Origin: Psychromonas sp. MB-3u-54
GTDB taxonomy: Bacteria > Pseudomonadota > Gammaproteobacteria > Enterobacterales > Psychromonadaceae
Assembly: GCF_002836415.1 (NCBI RefSeq)
Contig: NZ_PJBP01000084.1
Span: 20,819-84,818, forward strand
DNA: 64,000 nucleotides
Direction: 5' to 3'
A program made the position numbers and the translations under genes. Positions 25,201 to 34,221 of this stretch are shown here, in pieces; the first letter of the stretch is position 1, and each line of letters opens with the position of its first letter. Under the pieces are notes generated by a model. It worked only from the letters and a program-made list of their open reading frames with translations, was not told the DNA's origin and did not search any database.

Positions 25201-26039
25201 ATGAGCAGACGAAAAAGTTTAATCGTGAGCCAAAGGAAAATCAGCGGAAACACCAGCGTTTGGAAGATAAACACAACAATAAGATTAATAATATGTTCAC
25301 TCGCACCCGCTATCTTTTGATCATACTCTCTATATTTCGCGGATAGGTTCATGCTATTAGTTGTTCGTTCATAAAAACGACTAATAGAGCTTAAAATCCC
25401 CCCTTGCGATTCATCGGACACCGATGAGCTGTCTCGCGCCTGCAATTCCTGAACATCATTTTCCACATTTTCAAGCACTTCCTGTGAGTTAATATAAGTG
25501 GGATTTAGGATTGAACTGTATACGACCTCATTTGCAAGTGTAACTATGGGGATCAAAAATCTTATAAAGATCACCAAAATAGCGGACTTAATCAGGCGAT
25601 TTCTCCAACCGCTATTCACCAAAATAGAGGTCCATAGACTTATTAGCAGAATACTGCCGGATAAAATCATTAAGTAATTAGCCAGCACAGTAGTGCCTAT
25701 TTTCAATAGCACAATTTGAGCGCCTAGGGATGTACTTGCCGCCAGTACAATCCAGGAAAATCGTTCTATTAAGTCGTTTGCAGGATCCAATATTTCACCC
25801 GGTGTCAATATAACCCCCAGTCCTCCCGGCTCGATCGCAACTTCGGTTCCCTGGACGACTGAGATGACAGCATTAATACCACGGACAACAGCAAAAGTCG
25901 TTAATGCATTGCTAAACGAGGTTTCGAGTTTATTTTCTGCAATACTGTCTACGGTGTTTGTGGATCCCAACCCGAGTAGAATAATAATGAGGGCACTCAT
26001 TATCCAGTTTTTGGATGAATTTTTTGTTACGACATTCAT
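25158..26039 (-). CDS. Hypothetical inner-membrane protein, about 293 aa
   Basis: Membrane segments lie near the N-terminus (WIMSALIIILLGLGSTNTV), in the middle (YLMILSGSILLISLWTSILV, SAILVIFIRFLIPIVTLANEVVYSS) and at the C-terminus (LIVVFIFQTLVFPLIFLWLTIKLF). Between them are a periplasmic-looking stretch and a polar, coiled-coil-prone section (QEVLENVENDVQELQARDSSSVSDESQ). ATG at 26039 is chosen for its AAAGGT site; a start at 26066 is possible. I recognise no family. Its last 20 or so codons are repeated in the array downstream, and it precedes the SUKH gene. Confidence 0.65.
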   Translation of the reverse strand: MNVVTKNSSKNWIMSALIIILLGLGSTNTVDSIAENKLETSFSNALTTFAVVRGINAVISVVQGTEVAIEPGGLGVILTPGEILDPANDLIERFSWIVLAASTSLGAQIVLLKIGTTVLANYLMILSGSILLISLWTSILVNSGWRNRLIKSAILVIFIRFLIPIVTLANEVVYSSILNPTYINSQEVLENVENDVQELQARDSSSVSDESQGGILSSISRFYERTTNSMNLSAKYREYDQKIAGASEHIINLIVVFIFQTLVFPLIFLWLTIKLFRLLIKSNFWLQSTHNNH

Positions 26040-26419
26040 ATAGGGTGGACCTTTACCAAGCATCAAGTGAATTTATTTTGCATTATCTACTAACTTCGTA
26101 ACACATAACACCCTTTTAAGAGACTAAAGATTGTGGTCTAAAAATAGAAACCGGAGTGCTACGCAACAAACTGTCAGGTCTATATTTTTAAACTTTTGTT
26201 TCCAGCTCGTAGCTCGCATTTTCAGTAAAACACACACGAAAATCAAAAAATAATCATTTGAATCAATGTTTTATTGTTTTGTTGTGCCAATCATTAATTG
26301 CGATTATGATTGCCAAGAGCCCATTCTATATATCATTTTTTTTCATTAACCTAATAAAGGATTTATGTAAAAAAGACAAAAATTTAAATAAATCATGCTT
26401 AATTATTAAGGAATATCCC
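26040..26419. other. Intergenic region upstream of the pilin gene
   Basis: This is an AT-rich divergent region with no recognisable gene. It should contain the promoters of the membrane-protein gene and of the pilin gene. I see no convincing sigma-54 site (GG-N10-GC) immediately before the pilin, although type IV pilins are often controlled that way. Confidence 0.35.
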
Positions 26420-26863
26420 ATGAAAAAAGATCAGTACATGAAAAAAGCACAACAAGGTTTTACATTAATTGAGCTGTTAATCGTCATCGCGATTATCGGT
26501 ATTCTGGCAGCTATTGCGGTGCCGTCTTATAACACTTATTCCAAAAAAGCAAAATTTACAGAGGTAATATTAGCGACTGCATCGACTAAAAGTGCTTTAG
26601 AAGTTTGTGCTCAATTTTCATCAACCGCTGTTGGTTGTACCGCAGCTACGGCTGCTGGAACCGCTGCTGCTGCTGCGAATGCCAAGATCACGACTATAGC
26701 AGTTACTCTTACGGCATTAGCTCCTGTCATTGTAGCGACTGCGACTACCGCTGTAACGGGGATGGGTTTTGCAGGGACGTACACGTTGACTGGAGTACTA
26801 AATGCGACTTATGGTTCAATTACTTGGACTCCAACTTGTGCTCCAGTAACACTATGTAATTAA
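26420..26863 (+). CDS. Type IV prepilin (PilA/PilE-like major pilin)
   Basis: From ATG at 26420 (AAGGA site) the protein is 147 aa. It has a short basic leader and the prepilin-peptidase site [10 protein letters not shown], with the conserved Glu at mature position 5. The hydrophobic helix [18 protein letters not shown] follows. The mature globular part contains a Cys pair in [12 protein letters not shown] and another in the C-terminal loop (CAPVTLC). The middle is unusually rich in Ala and Thr ([16 protein letters not shown]). It should be a fibre subunit cut and assembled by PilD and the Pil machinery, none of which is near. Its isolation suggests an accessory pilin, perhaps acquired. Confidence 0.9.
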   Translation: MKKDQYMKKAQQGFTLIELLIVIAIIGILAAIAVPSYNTYSKKAKFTEVILATASTKSALEVCAQFSSTAVGCTAATAAGTAAAAANAKITTIAVTLTALAPVIVATATTAVTGMGFAGTYTLTGVLNATYGSITWTPTCAPVTLCN

Positions 26864-26994
26864 TGACAACCAATAATATCAGTGGCCAGGCTTTCAAGGG
26901 TGAAGAAGCTTAATGCAGTGCCATTTAGACTAGAGCTTGTCCAACAAAAGAATAAGTCGATTGCTCACACGACCTGTCCTTAATTAGTTAGGCT

Positions 26995-27300
26995 CTATTC
27001 ATTTTCGCCGACAGGTTCACTTGATGTCCCCAGAAACCCACGCCCTTGGGCAAAATAGACGTTAATAGGTTTCTCGTTACGGAGAACGTCGATGACATTT
27101 TCGAACATGGCGGAAGGAAGGTGCATCTTAATAATTCCGCCAGCGTTTGTATCGGCTTCAAAGGACATACCAGGATCGTTGAATCGAACCCAAGCAATGG
27201 TTTTCCTTGCTGCATCATTCAACTGAATCTGAGCGCGGTTTGTTTGGTAACCATCCGGGCCACCATAAAATAGAACACTGTAACTTGCTACTGAAGCCAT
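26995..27300 (-). CDS. Hypothetical protein, 101 aa
   Basis: The protein (MASVASYSVLFYGGPDGYQTNRAQIQLNDAARKTIAWVRFNDPGMSFEAD ... VIDVLRNEKPINVYFAQGRGFLGTSSEPVGE) has no signal peptide. It alternates strands and helices like a small beta-barrel or sandwich. A good AAGGTGAAGG ribosome site supports the start. I recognise no named family. It is convergent with the pilin gene and sits at the edge of a 2-kb decayed region. Confidence 0.6.
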   Translation of the reverse strand: MASVASYSVLFYGGPDGYQTNRAQIQLNDAARKTIAWVRFNDPGMSFEADTNAGGIIKMHLPSAMFENVIDVLRNEKPINVYFAQGRGFLGTSSEPVGENE

Positions 27301-27676
27301 CTGCCTTCACCTTAATCATATGATCTGGGTGACAATGATATCTTTAGTTTAAGCGCTTCACCCATTACGCAGAAACCTAACAGCCTATTAACCGGCCTTC
27401 TGACTAATAAACCTTTAATTTTTCATTGCCAAAGATTAGACCATAACCGCGTAAAAAACCGCTAGATGACACCTATAATTTCCTATTGATTGGCTTGACT
27501 TTGAATATTGGAAAGATCAAGCGGGTGCATTTATCGAGAGACTCACAATGCAAACCATAAAAATAAACTTATTAGTTTCAATGACAAAATTGCGGAGATC
27601 CATTGATTGCAATGGCTAGAATTTAATGCAAAGGCTTATAAATATCAGCCCTGATAAGCTGCATTTAAGTGATTTA
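27301..27676. other. Gene-free stretch, start of a decayed region
   Basis: No intact frame is present. The sequence is AT-rich with scattered stops in all frames. A mobile element copy follows directly at 27677. Confidence 0.35.
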
Positions 27677-27989
27677 TACCAAACGCATTAATAAAGTGAT
27701 CCGATTTATTATTTAATAATTGATCATAAATTTAATGGCAGTCTTATTTGAACGTCAACTAGCACGCACTATGACAATAAACGTATAGCTCGTAGGGTGC
27801 ATTCTCAGATACTAAGCTGTCGCTTATTCGCTGCACCGATTGTCGCTGCCTGCGGTGCATAGAATGCAACCTACCGATAACATCATACGAAATGCATTAT
27901 CCGATTTACTATTCAAAATCATCCCGGCAGCTTTTTGAGCGTAAATTTTTCCTTTGAAATAACGGATCATAAATTTAATGCGTTTGGTA
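27677..27989. mobile_element. MITE-like element, copy F (313 bp, perfect TTA target duplication)
   Basis: The left end (TACCAAACGCATTAATAAAG, near GTGATCCG) is the inverted match of the right end (GGATCATAAATTTAATGCG, then TTTGGTA). TTA flanks it on both sides (27674-27676 and 27990-27992). Inside is a second palindromic piece (GTAGGGTGCATTCT ... AGAATGCAACCTAC, about 27795-27878), probably a nested repeat. No coding frame is present. Confidence 0.82.
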
Positions 27990-28207
27990 TTATTAAGGCA
28001 GCAAGCAAAATCTTATTGAAAAGCAGGTTGAATGGTTCGATGGGCTGAATTTAACGCGTGTTAAAGTACCTCAACGAGCAGAGATGCATAACATGTCATT
28101 AAAATACTTTTAAATCAGTTGGTTAATGTAAATATCAATGCAATACATTTTTCTTGGCAATCCAACATTGACCTGTTTGTTCAGCATAGGCGGCTAATTC
28201 TTCTAAC

Positions 28208-28486
28208 GACCCAGCGCACCATGATAGTTATTACCAAAATTACTCGCTAGATATCATCATTTCCAAAGAGCATGGTGAGTTTGATGTTGAAATTCGCAGC
28301 AATTATGACGGAACCAGCATTGCCGCTAAAGGTAACAATTCTGTCATGTACCCCGCTATTACGAGTGCCGCTAAAAAATTAGATACAGTATTAAAGCACC
28401 GCAAAGGTCAATTAAAAGCAGATTTACATGAAAATCACTAGCTGACTGAAACGGATTACGAAACAGAACAAGAAATGAACTTAACT
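28208..28486 (+). pseudogene. RaiA/HPF-type ribosome hibernation factor relic
   Basis: A plus-strand frame without a start codon reads YYQNYSLDIIISKEHGEFDVEI, then SNYDGTSIAAKGNNSVMYPAI, then TSAAKKLDTVLKHRKGQLKA, and stops at TAG (28439-28441). After the stop the same frame continues LTETDYETEQEMNLT to a TAA. The layout, with the late helix LxxVLxxRKGQLK and an acidic tail, fits the ribosome-associated inhibitor family (RaiA/HPF), lacking its first 30 or so residues and carrying an internal stop. It is non-functional as it stands. Confidence 0.62.
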
Positions 28487-28585
28487 TAACCATACTCGTT
28501 CAGTTAACGACCCAGAAACGCAAACCACGCTACGTTTTTTGTTTGGTACGATAAAGAATGATAAAAGCGAAAGCGATGCAGGTTA

Positions 28586-28780
28586 GATGAGCTAACGATG
28601 CCCCCTTTTTTATACCCGTAATCATGGGTGGCTATGTTAATTATGATGTTAATTATGATGTTAATTATGATGTTAATTCATGAGATGAGCTAACCATGCC
28701 ACCCCTTTTTTATACCCGTAATCATGGGTGGCCATGTTAGTTCATGTCAATTCATGTTACTTTGCCAATGGTAATGGGTG
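28586..28780. repeat. Cluster of REP-like hairpins
   Basis: Two copies, 98 bp apart, of a palindromic unit are present: CTAACCATGCCACCC (28690) pairing with GGGTGGCCATGTTAG (28726), and the slightly degraded copy at 28592/28626. Each loop holds TATACCCGTAATCAT. A third, partial copy (GGTAATGGGTGGTTATGTCA) follows at about 28760. Between the first two lies a 12-bp repeat (ATGTTAATTATG, about three copies). This is a BIME-like arrangement. Confidence 0.72.
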
Positions 28781-29099
28781 GTTATGTCATTTTTTGAGGC
28801 TCGGCCTAGGAGGGTCATGAAAGAAGCCGTTTATTTCACTGCATTACCATTAGGGTTACGAAACAGTGTATTTTAACGATTTATTTAACTCAATTATTTG
28901 ACAGATGTGGAGCGTCCATATATGTCCAGTAATCCACTGGTTATTTAAAATGTTTCGTTTCACCGTAGAAAATCTGGTTGATTCTGCTTTGGCTTTATAA
29001 GTCAAGGCTTTATCTTCCGTTTTTATTACGTTATATTAAAGCAAACTTAGATTCAAATAATAAGTGCATAACTTGAGTAGGTAGAAAAAGCGGTCAGCT

Positions 29100-29276
29100 G
29101 ACGATGGGCTAATCCCTTTTTTCTCCGGCAAGAGATGAAAAAATGATGATAAGTCTCATGAGCTCATCGATTCTAAAATCAAGGAAAAATCGGGTTAAGA
29201 GCAGATTTCAGATTGGATCCATGAAAACACTTTCTTTAATATTAGCCATGAAACTATCGATCAAATAGAAAGCACA
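29100..29276 (+). pseudogene. IS30-family transposase relic
   Basis: One frame reads ELIDSKIKEKSG, a stop, then EQISDWIHENTFFNISHETIDQ. This corresponds to the IS30 block I-x-x-K-L-x(n)-EQISGWL ... ISHETIYQ. It has stops and no ends, and lies just upstream of the PAS-GGDEF-EAL gene. Confidence 0.6.
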
Positions 29277-29373
29277 ATAGACATTTATTGTGAACAGCTC
29301 AAACTTAACTGTCGTTGGCAGTTCAAGTTCGAAAAATTATTTTATATTTATTCACAATATCTTTGAGGTTTAT

Positions 29374-31485
29374 ATGGATAATGCGCGCCAATTAGAGCTG
29401 AATGCAGAAAGAGAAAAAAACAAGTTATTGTTAAATATTGTGAACAGTATTCCAGAGCCCATTATAGCCAAAGATTGGGAAGGGAACTTTATTTTCGCAA
29501 ATAAACGTGTCGCTGAACTTTATGGCACTACTCCAGAGGAGATGATTGGAAAAGAAGACTCCTTTTTTACGGGCAATAAAGAACAAGGTCAGTTTTTTAA
29601 AGAAAACGTCCAGTCTATTATGCAACGCTTTGAGACTGAAATGGTCTACGAAGATTCTACTGATGCAAGGACAGACGAGATTCGCCATTTCCACTCCTTA
29701 CAAATCCCCTTTAAAAACAACAATGATGAACTCAACATTGTCATTTTTGCAAAAGATATTACTGAAATCACCGCGCTAAAAAATAGAGCAGAAGCCAATG
29801 CCAAGCGTTTGGAACATGTCTTGGAGGTCTCCGGTGAGGGAATGTGGGATTGGAATATACAAACCAATCAGGTGTTTCAGAATCAAAAATGGGCAGAAAT
29901 CACCGGCGTTAAACATTCAAAAAAATCGTTTTCAGAGTTTCAGGATTGTCTTGTTGAAGAAGATAAAAAATATGTTCTTGCCTCTCTTCAAGCGCTAATC
30001 GAAAAAAAAATTCCTTATGATATTGAGTATAGATTTAGGCGCCCTGACGGTAAAGTGATATGGATTTGGGATAGAGGACAGGTTCTTGAGTATGATGATC
30101 AGAGCAAGCCGAAGTTATTGGTTGGGATCATGCAGGATATTACAGAGAAAAAATTCAACCAGTCTGAAATCGAGTTAATGGCCTTTTATGATACCTTAAC
30201 CATGCTTCCCAACCGTGCATTATTGAATGACAGGTTAAACCTTGCGCTTGAGCATAGTAAACGTTTTGAAAAATATGGTGCAGTGCTGTTTCTCGATTTA
30301 GATAACTTTAAAACCTTAAATGACTCTTATGGACATCAAGCGGGTGATGATTTATTGGCGATCGTAGCACAACGTATTCAATCGGTTATGCCTAAGGATG
30401 ATACTGTTGCTCGATTTGGCGGCGATGAATTTGTGATTGTACTTAATGAACTGGATTCTGAGCCGGTCAAAGCGGCCATTAAGGCACAACGTCTTGCTCA
30501 GAGCATTCGTCATTCAATCAATCAAAAAATTAATATAAAAATAAGCAATACGGCTTCCGAGATTGATTACTTCATTACCGCAAGTGTCGGTATTACTATT
30601 TTTTATGGCCAGGCCAAAGTGCCCTCTGAACTACTTCAGCTTGCGGATTTGGCATTATATCAGGCTAAGAAAAATGGCCGTGATGATTGTGCTATGTTTG
30701 ACCCTGTGATGCAGAAAAAATTAGATTACAGCACTCGCTTAGATAAAGAGTTGCGGCAGTCTTTGAAACAAAAAGATTTCATGCTCTATTACCAACCCCA
30801 ATACGATGCCAAGCAAAACCTAGTGTCTGCCGAGGCTTTAATTCGTTGGAGTCATCCAGAATTAGGGCTGGTCAATCCGGGTGATTTTATCAAAGTGGCC
30901 GAAGAGTCCAACTTGATATTACCAATTGGTGATTGGGTGTTAAGCGAAGCATGTCAGCAATTAAAAAAATGGCAGTCTGAGCCACAATACCAACACTTGT
31001 CCTTATCCGTTAATGTCAGTGCTAAACAGATTTGGCAGAAAAATTTTGTGTCGGGGGTAAAAAGGATTGTGTCTGATTCTGGTATTAATGTGTCTAAATT
31101 AAAATTAGAAATTACAGAATCTATTTTATTAAGAGACATAAATGGAACGGCAGAAAAACTTAATGATCTGGTAGCGTTTGGATTAACCTTTTCTTTAGAT
31201 GATTTTGGAACGGGCTATTCATCGTTGGGCTATTTAAAAAACTTACCCATTGATGAACTTAAAATTGACCAATCCTTTATTCGTGACCTCTTTAATAATA
31301 AAACGGATTTAATTATGATCAAATCGATCATCGATTTGGGTAAAAACTTTGGTATTAATGTTGTTGCTGAAGGGGTCGAGACAGAGGCTCATTTTGAAAT
31401 TCTTAAGAAGTTTGGTTGCGATATTTATCAAGGGTATTATTTCAGTCGTCCTGTTCCTGCTTCAGAGTTTGCCACTTTGATTTAA
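29374..31485 (+). CDS. PAS-PAS-GGDEF-EAL bifunctional c-di-GMP protein
   Basis: From ATG at 29374 (GAGG site) the protein is 703 aa and soluble. Two PAS domains come first (about 20-135, with GNFIFANKRVAELYG; and about 145-265, with PDGKVIWIWDRGQV and the PAC end VGIMQDITEKK). A GGDEF domain follows with an intact GGDEF at about 349-353, and an EAL domain with EAL at 487-489, DDFGTGYSS and EGVE. Both domains keep catalytic residues, so it could make and break c-di-GMP under control of the PAS sensors. The inhibitory RxxD site five residues before GGDEF is absent (the segment reads PKDDTVARF). It faces a convergent GGDEF gene downstream. Confidence 0.92.
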   Translation: MDNARQLELNAEREKNKLLLNIVNSIPEPIIAKDWEGNFIFANKRVAELYGTTPEEMIGKEDSFFTGNKEQGQFFKENVQSIMQRFETEMVYEDSTDARTDEIRHFHSLQIPFKNNNDELNIVIFAKDITEITALKNRAEANAKRLEHVLEVSGEGMWDWNIQTNQVFQNQKWAEITGVKHSKKSFSEFQDCLVEEDKKYVLASLQALIEKKIPYDIEYRFRRPDGKVIWIWDRGQVLEYDDQSKPKLLVGIMQDITEKKFNQSEIELMAFYDTLTMLPNRALLNDRLNLALEHSKRFEKYGAVLFLDLDNFKTLNDSYGHQAGDDLLAIVAQRIQSVMPKDDTVARFGGDEFVIVLNELDSEPVKAAIKAQRLAQSIRHSINQKINIKISNTASEIDYFITASVGITIFYGQAKVPSELLQLADLALYQAKKNGRDDCAMFDPVMQKKLDYSTRLDKELRQSLKQKDFMLYYQPQYDAKQNLVSAEALIRWSHPELGLVNPGDFIKVAEESNLILPIGDWVLSEACQQLKKWQSEPQYQHLSLSVNVSAKQIWQKNFVSGVKRIVSDSGINVSKLKLEITESILLRDINGTAEKLNDLVAFGLTFSLDDFGTGYSSLGYLKNLPIDELKIDQSFIRDLFNNKTDLIMIKSIIDLGKNFGINVVAEGVETEAHFEILKKFGCDIYQGYYFSRPVPASEFATLI

Positions 31486-31660
31486 AATTTAAGTACTTTT
31501 CTCCTTTATTGAATTTTATAAGTTTAGGGCCTGTTGACATCTGTTTGAAATTTGCACAGAAAATGGCAATGCCATGTGATTTACTTCACCAAAAACAAAT
31601 TATAAGATTGCCATGCTTGGAACAATACTCACCAAGGTATTCTTACGCAACAACCATACC

Positions 31661-31773
31661 GCAACAACCATGCCACCCATTTCTCTAAACAATAACATAG
31701 CCTCTTTCAACATTCATTGCGGTAGTCTTTTATAGTTATTCAAAGTTATAAATTAAAATTTTTTCAATTTATA
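31661..31773. repeat. 113-bp direct repeat, left copy
   Basis: This sequence (starting GCAACAACCATGCCACCC, with TGCGGTAGTCTTTTAT in the middle) recurs in the same orientation at 36029-36141 with few differences. The two copies bracket the GGDEF, IS110-relic, LysR and LysE block. Confidence 0.85.
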
Positions 31774-31774
31774 A

Positions 31775-33361
31775 CTACTGACGTTTGGCATTTTTGGAGG
31801 CATACATATTAATATCTGCTGTATTTAACATCTCTTCAACTGTACCAGAAGATTTTAGCTGACTGATACCCGTACTAATTCCTACCATGAATGTTAACTC
31901 ATTAATCTCCATCGGTTTTACGACTTCAGACTCAATTCGATGACTAACAGCTTCCAGATCAGATAGGGGAAAGTCACCGTAAACCAATACAATAAACTCA
32001 TCGCCACCCATTCTAAAAATGTAATCATCTGTCCGCAGAAGGTTTGAAATACGATTAACCACTAGCTGTAAGACCTTATCACCGCACAAGTGGCCATAAT
32101 TATCATTAATCGGTTTAAAATCATCTAAATCCATAGAGATAAAGGAAAAATTCACTTTTTTCCTGACCAATTTATCGGTTAAATCTTGCAGTCCGATTCG
32201 ATCGTACGCTCCGGTTAACCCATCAAAATAGGCGTGTTTAAATAGAAAATTCTGATAGTTATGTCGAAAAGTATAAATACGGTAAAAGACAACGCCACTG
32301 AGTAAAATCAAGCTGAGTATAACAAGCAGCATTAAGAAATAACCTATCCTCATAGGGCCTAAATCTTTTAGAACTTCATCCTGAGGCAAAAATGACACCA
32401 TTTTCCAGAGAGGCGTTATCGGCACTTCACCACCTAATACTGAAGGATCTCCCTTGTATTTTTCATTTTGTTGAGTATCCATAAATTTGATAGTGTTATA
32501 GCTATAAATACCTTCATCTAAAACAATTCTGCCTGAGTCTTGGGTTTGCATTGCAGCCCACACATCGGGATAAAGAGTTTCAAACTTCAAATCCTGTTTA
32601 TCTGCAAACATAAACCCCCATTGTTGCTCTTTTTGAGGGGACTTAAGCCAGTAACCGTCACTATTTAGCAGCGTTAAGCTCACTCGTTTACTGGTATAAC
32701 TTTCTAAAACATTCATTATTCTTTGGGCTTTATAATTGATAATCACCATTGAGTGCAGTGTGTCTTTCAAATAAACGGGTATGATAAAACGCATCATCGG
32801 CTGAAAGGGCGCTTCAATTTGACCATGCTCCATTTTCAAATCCAGCGGACTGACATAGACTTGGCCAGCTTTAAGCTCACGACCTATTTGATAATAATAG
32901 CGATTGGACTTATTTTGTAAATTATCCGGTTTAATAACCTCAGAACCCGAGTCTAACTGATTAATCCGTACCCTTTCCTGCCCGTTCGCATCCAAAACTC
33001 TTAACGTTTCATAGCTATTGTGAACCTGACTCATTGCCAACATCATTTGCTCAGTGTGTGCATAGGCTGTACTTGGCAAATCGTTGAAAAAATGTTTTTG
33101 CATAGTCGCAAGGAACAAGGCGTCTGTTAGGATGTCTTGAATTATAAGTTTCAAGTCTCCGACAATCGATGCTGATTTAGAAGAGGGCTTCAACTCTATG
33201 GACTCAATAAAACTTTGCCTTTCTTGCTGATAGTAGTGCCAAGAGATGGCCGAAGTACTAAGGATAGAAAATAAGAAAATAATGAACAGAATTAATTTCA
33301 CGCGACTTAGATGCTTTTCCGGTCGATCTGTGTGACGTGATATTGGGATAGGATTGTTCAT
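31775..33361 (-). CDS. Membrane-bound diguanylate cyclase with periplasmic Cache-like sensor
   Basis: From ATG at 33361 the protein is 528 aa. It has two membrane segments (VKLILFIIFLFSILSTSAISW near the N-terminus and MRIGYFLMLLVILSLILLSGVVFY near residue 330). Between them is a large periplasmic domain of the double-Cache type (YETLRVLDANGQERVRIN, MMRFIIPVYLKDTLHSMVIINYKAQRIM). The C-terminal GGDEF domain is intact (GGDEF at about 452) and has the inhibitory I-site RTDD five residues before it, so it should be a product-inhibited diguanylate cyclase. No strong ribosome site is seen, and a longer start at 33478 is possible. Confidence 0.88.
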   Translation of the reverse strand: MNNPIPISRHTDRPEKHLSRVKLILFIIFLFSILSTSAISWHYYQQERQSFIESIELKPSSKSASIVGDLKLIIQDILTDALFLATMQKHFFNDLPSTAYAHTEQMMLAMSQVHNSYETLRVLDANGQERVRINQLDSGSEVIKPDNLQNKSNRYYYQIGRELKAGQVYVSPLDLKMEHGQIEAPFQPMMRFIIPVYLKDTLHSMVIINYKAQRIMNVLESYTSKRVSLTLLNSDGYWLKSPQKEQQWGFMFADKQDLKFETLYPDVWAAMQTQDSGRIVLDEGIYSYNTIKFMDTQQNEKYKGDPSVLGGEVPITPLWKMVSFLPQDEVLKDLGPMRIGYFLMLLVILSLILLSGVVFYRIYTFRHNYQNFLFKHAYFDGLTGAYDRIGLQDLTDKLVRKKVNFSFISMDLDDFKPINDNYGHLCGDKVLQLVVNRISNLLRTDDYIFRMGGDEFIVLVYGDFPLSDLEAVSHRIESEVVKPMEINELTFMVGISTGISQLKSSGTVEEMLNTADINMYASKNAKRQ

Positions 33362-33465
33362 AAACACGATATAGAAACAGCCTTCTACGTTAAGATATAT
33401 TTTAAGAATATCCTTTATGTTTATCCAAGTCCAATAGATAAATAGAGTAAAAGTTTTGAGGCGAT

Positions 33466-34052
33466 GTATGGACTCCACAACGCTAGCAATTAGCCTAGCG
33501 TTACGGTAACCATTAAGGAGATCATATAATGTTGAAATCTAATATCATCGGAATCGATTTAGCTAAAATATTATTCAAATTTTCCATATCAGTAAACATG
33601 GTGAGTTAATCAGTAATAAGGCAGTTAGCCGCCAAAAACTAAAACAGATCCTAGCACTCAGAAACCTGCGGTTGTTGCAATTGAAGGCTGTGGCAGTAGC
33701 CATTATTGGGGGCGATATGCGGAGGAAGTTGGCCATGATGTACGGATCATTATCCCTAAAAAAGTAAAAGGTTTTTTACAAGGTCATAAAACGGATGCGA
33801 ACGATGCTTTCGCCATTGCCAACGCATCGCTACAGATAGGGTTAAAAACAAGCAAGCCTAAAAGTGAAGAACAGCAAACCCTACAAACATTAGAAACCAG
33901 CCGGCTGTTTTTATCTCGTCGCATTACATCTTTGAGCAACCATCTACGAGCATTTTGATATGAATATGGCATTGTCAGTTCTGTTGGCGTTAATACGACC
34001 GCATCTTAGTGTTTATGAAAAATCATATTGTAAAATACGTGGAGTCCATATA
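33466..34052 (+). mobile_element. IS110-family insertion relic flanked by 12-bp inverted repeats
   Basis: A degenerate IS110 transposase lies at 33528-34008. It starts MLKSNIIGIDLAKILFKF, is frame-shifted early, then reads AVVAIEGCGSSHYWGRYAEEVGHDV and the diagnostic HKTDANDAFAIANAS, and ends after LSNHLRAF, before the C-terminal transposase domain. Flanking it are TATGGACTCCAC (about 33466-33477) and GTGGAGTCCATA (about 34040-34051). IS110 elements normally lack terminal inverted repeats, so the flanks may belong to the target or to another element. Confidence 0.75.
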
Positions 34053-34221
34053 CGCCCCATTTATAGTCAGATATTAGTGACTCGAAAACTAATATTTAAA
34101 GCCTACCAATCAAAATGATCCGTTCCTATAAAATTATTTAAAACACCTATACTAGTTTTTGCAAATCATAAATACTTTAAGTTAAGATAATAGGCTAATT
34201 ATCTATAATGGTTGCTTCCTA

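Noticed and set aside
24731..25201. Plus-strand open frame of 156 codons encoding three 49-residue repeats
   Set aside because: It exists only because the repeat period (147) is a multiple of three. It is antisense to a known gene junction and lacks an upstream ribosome site.
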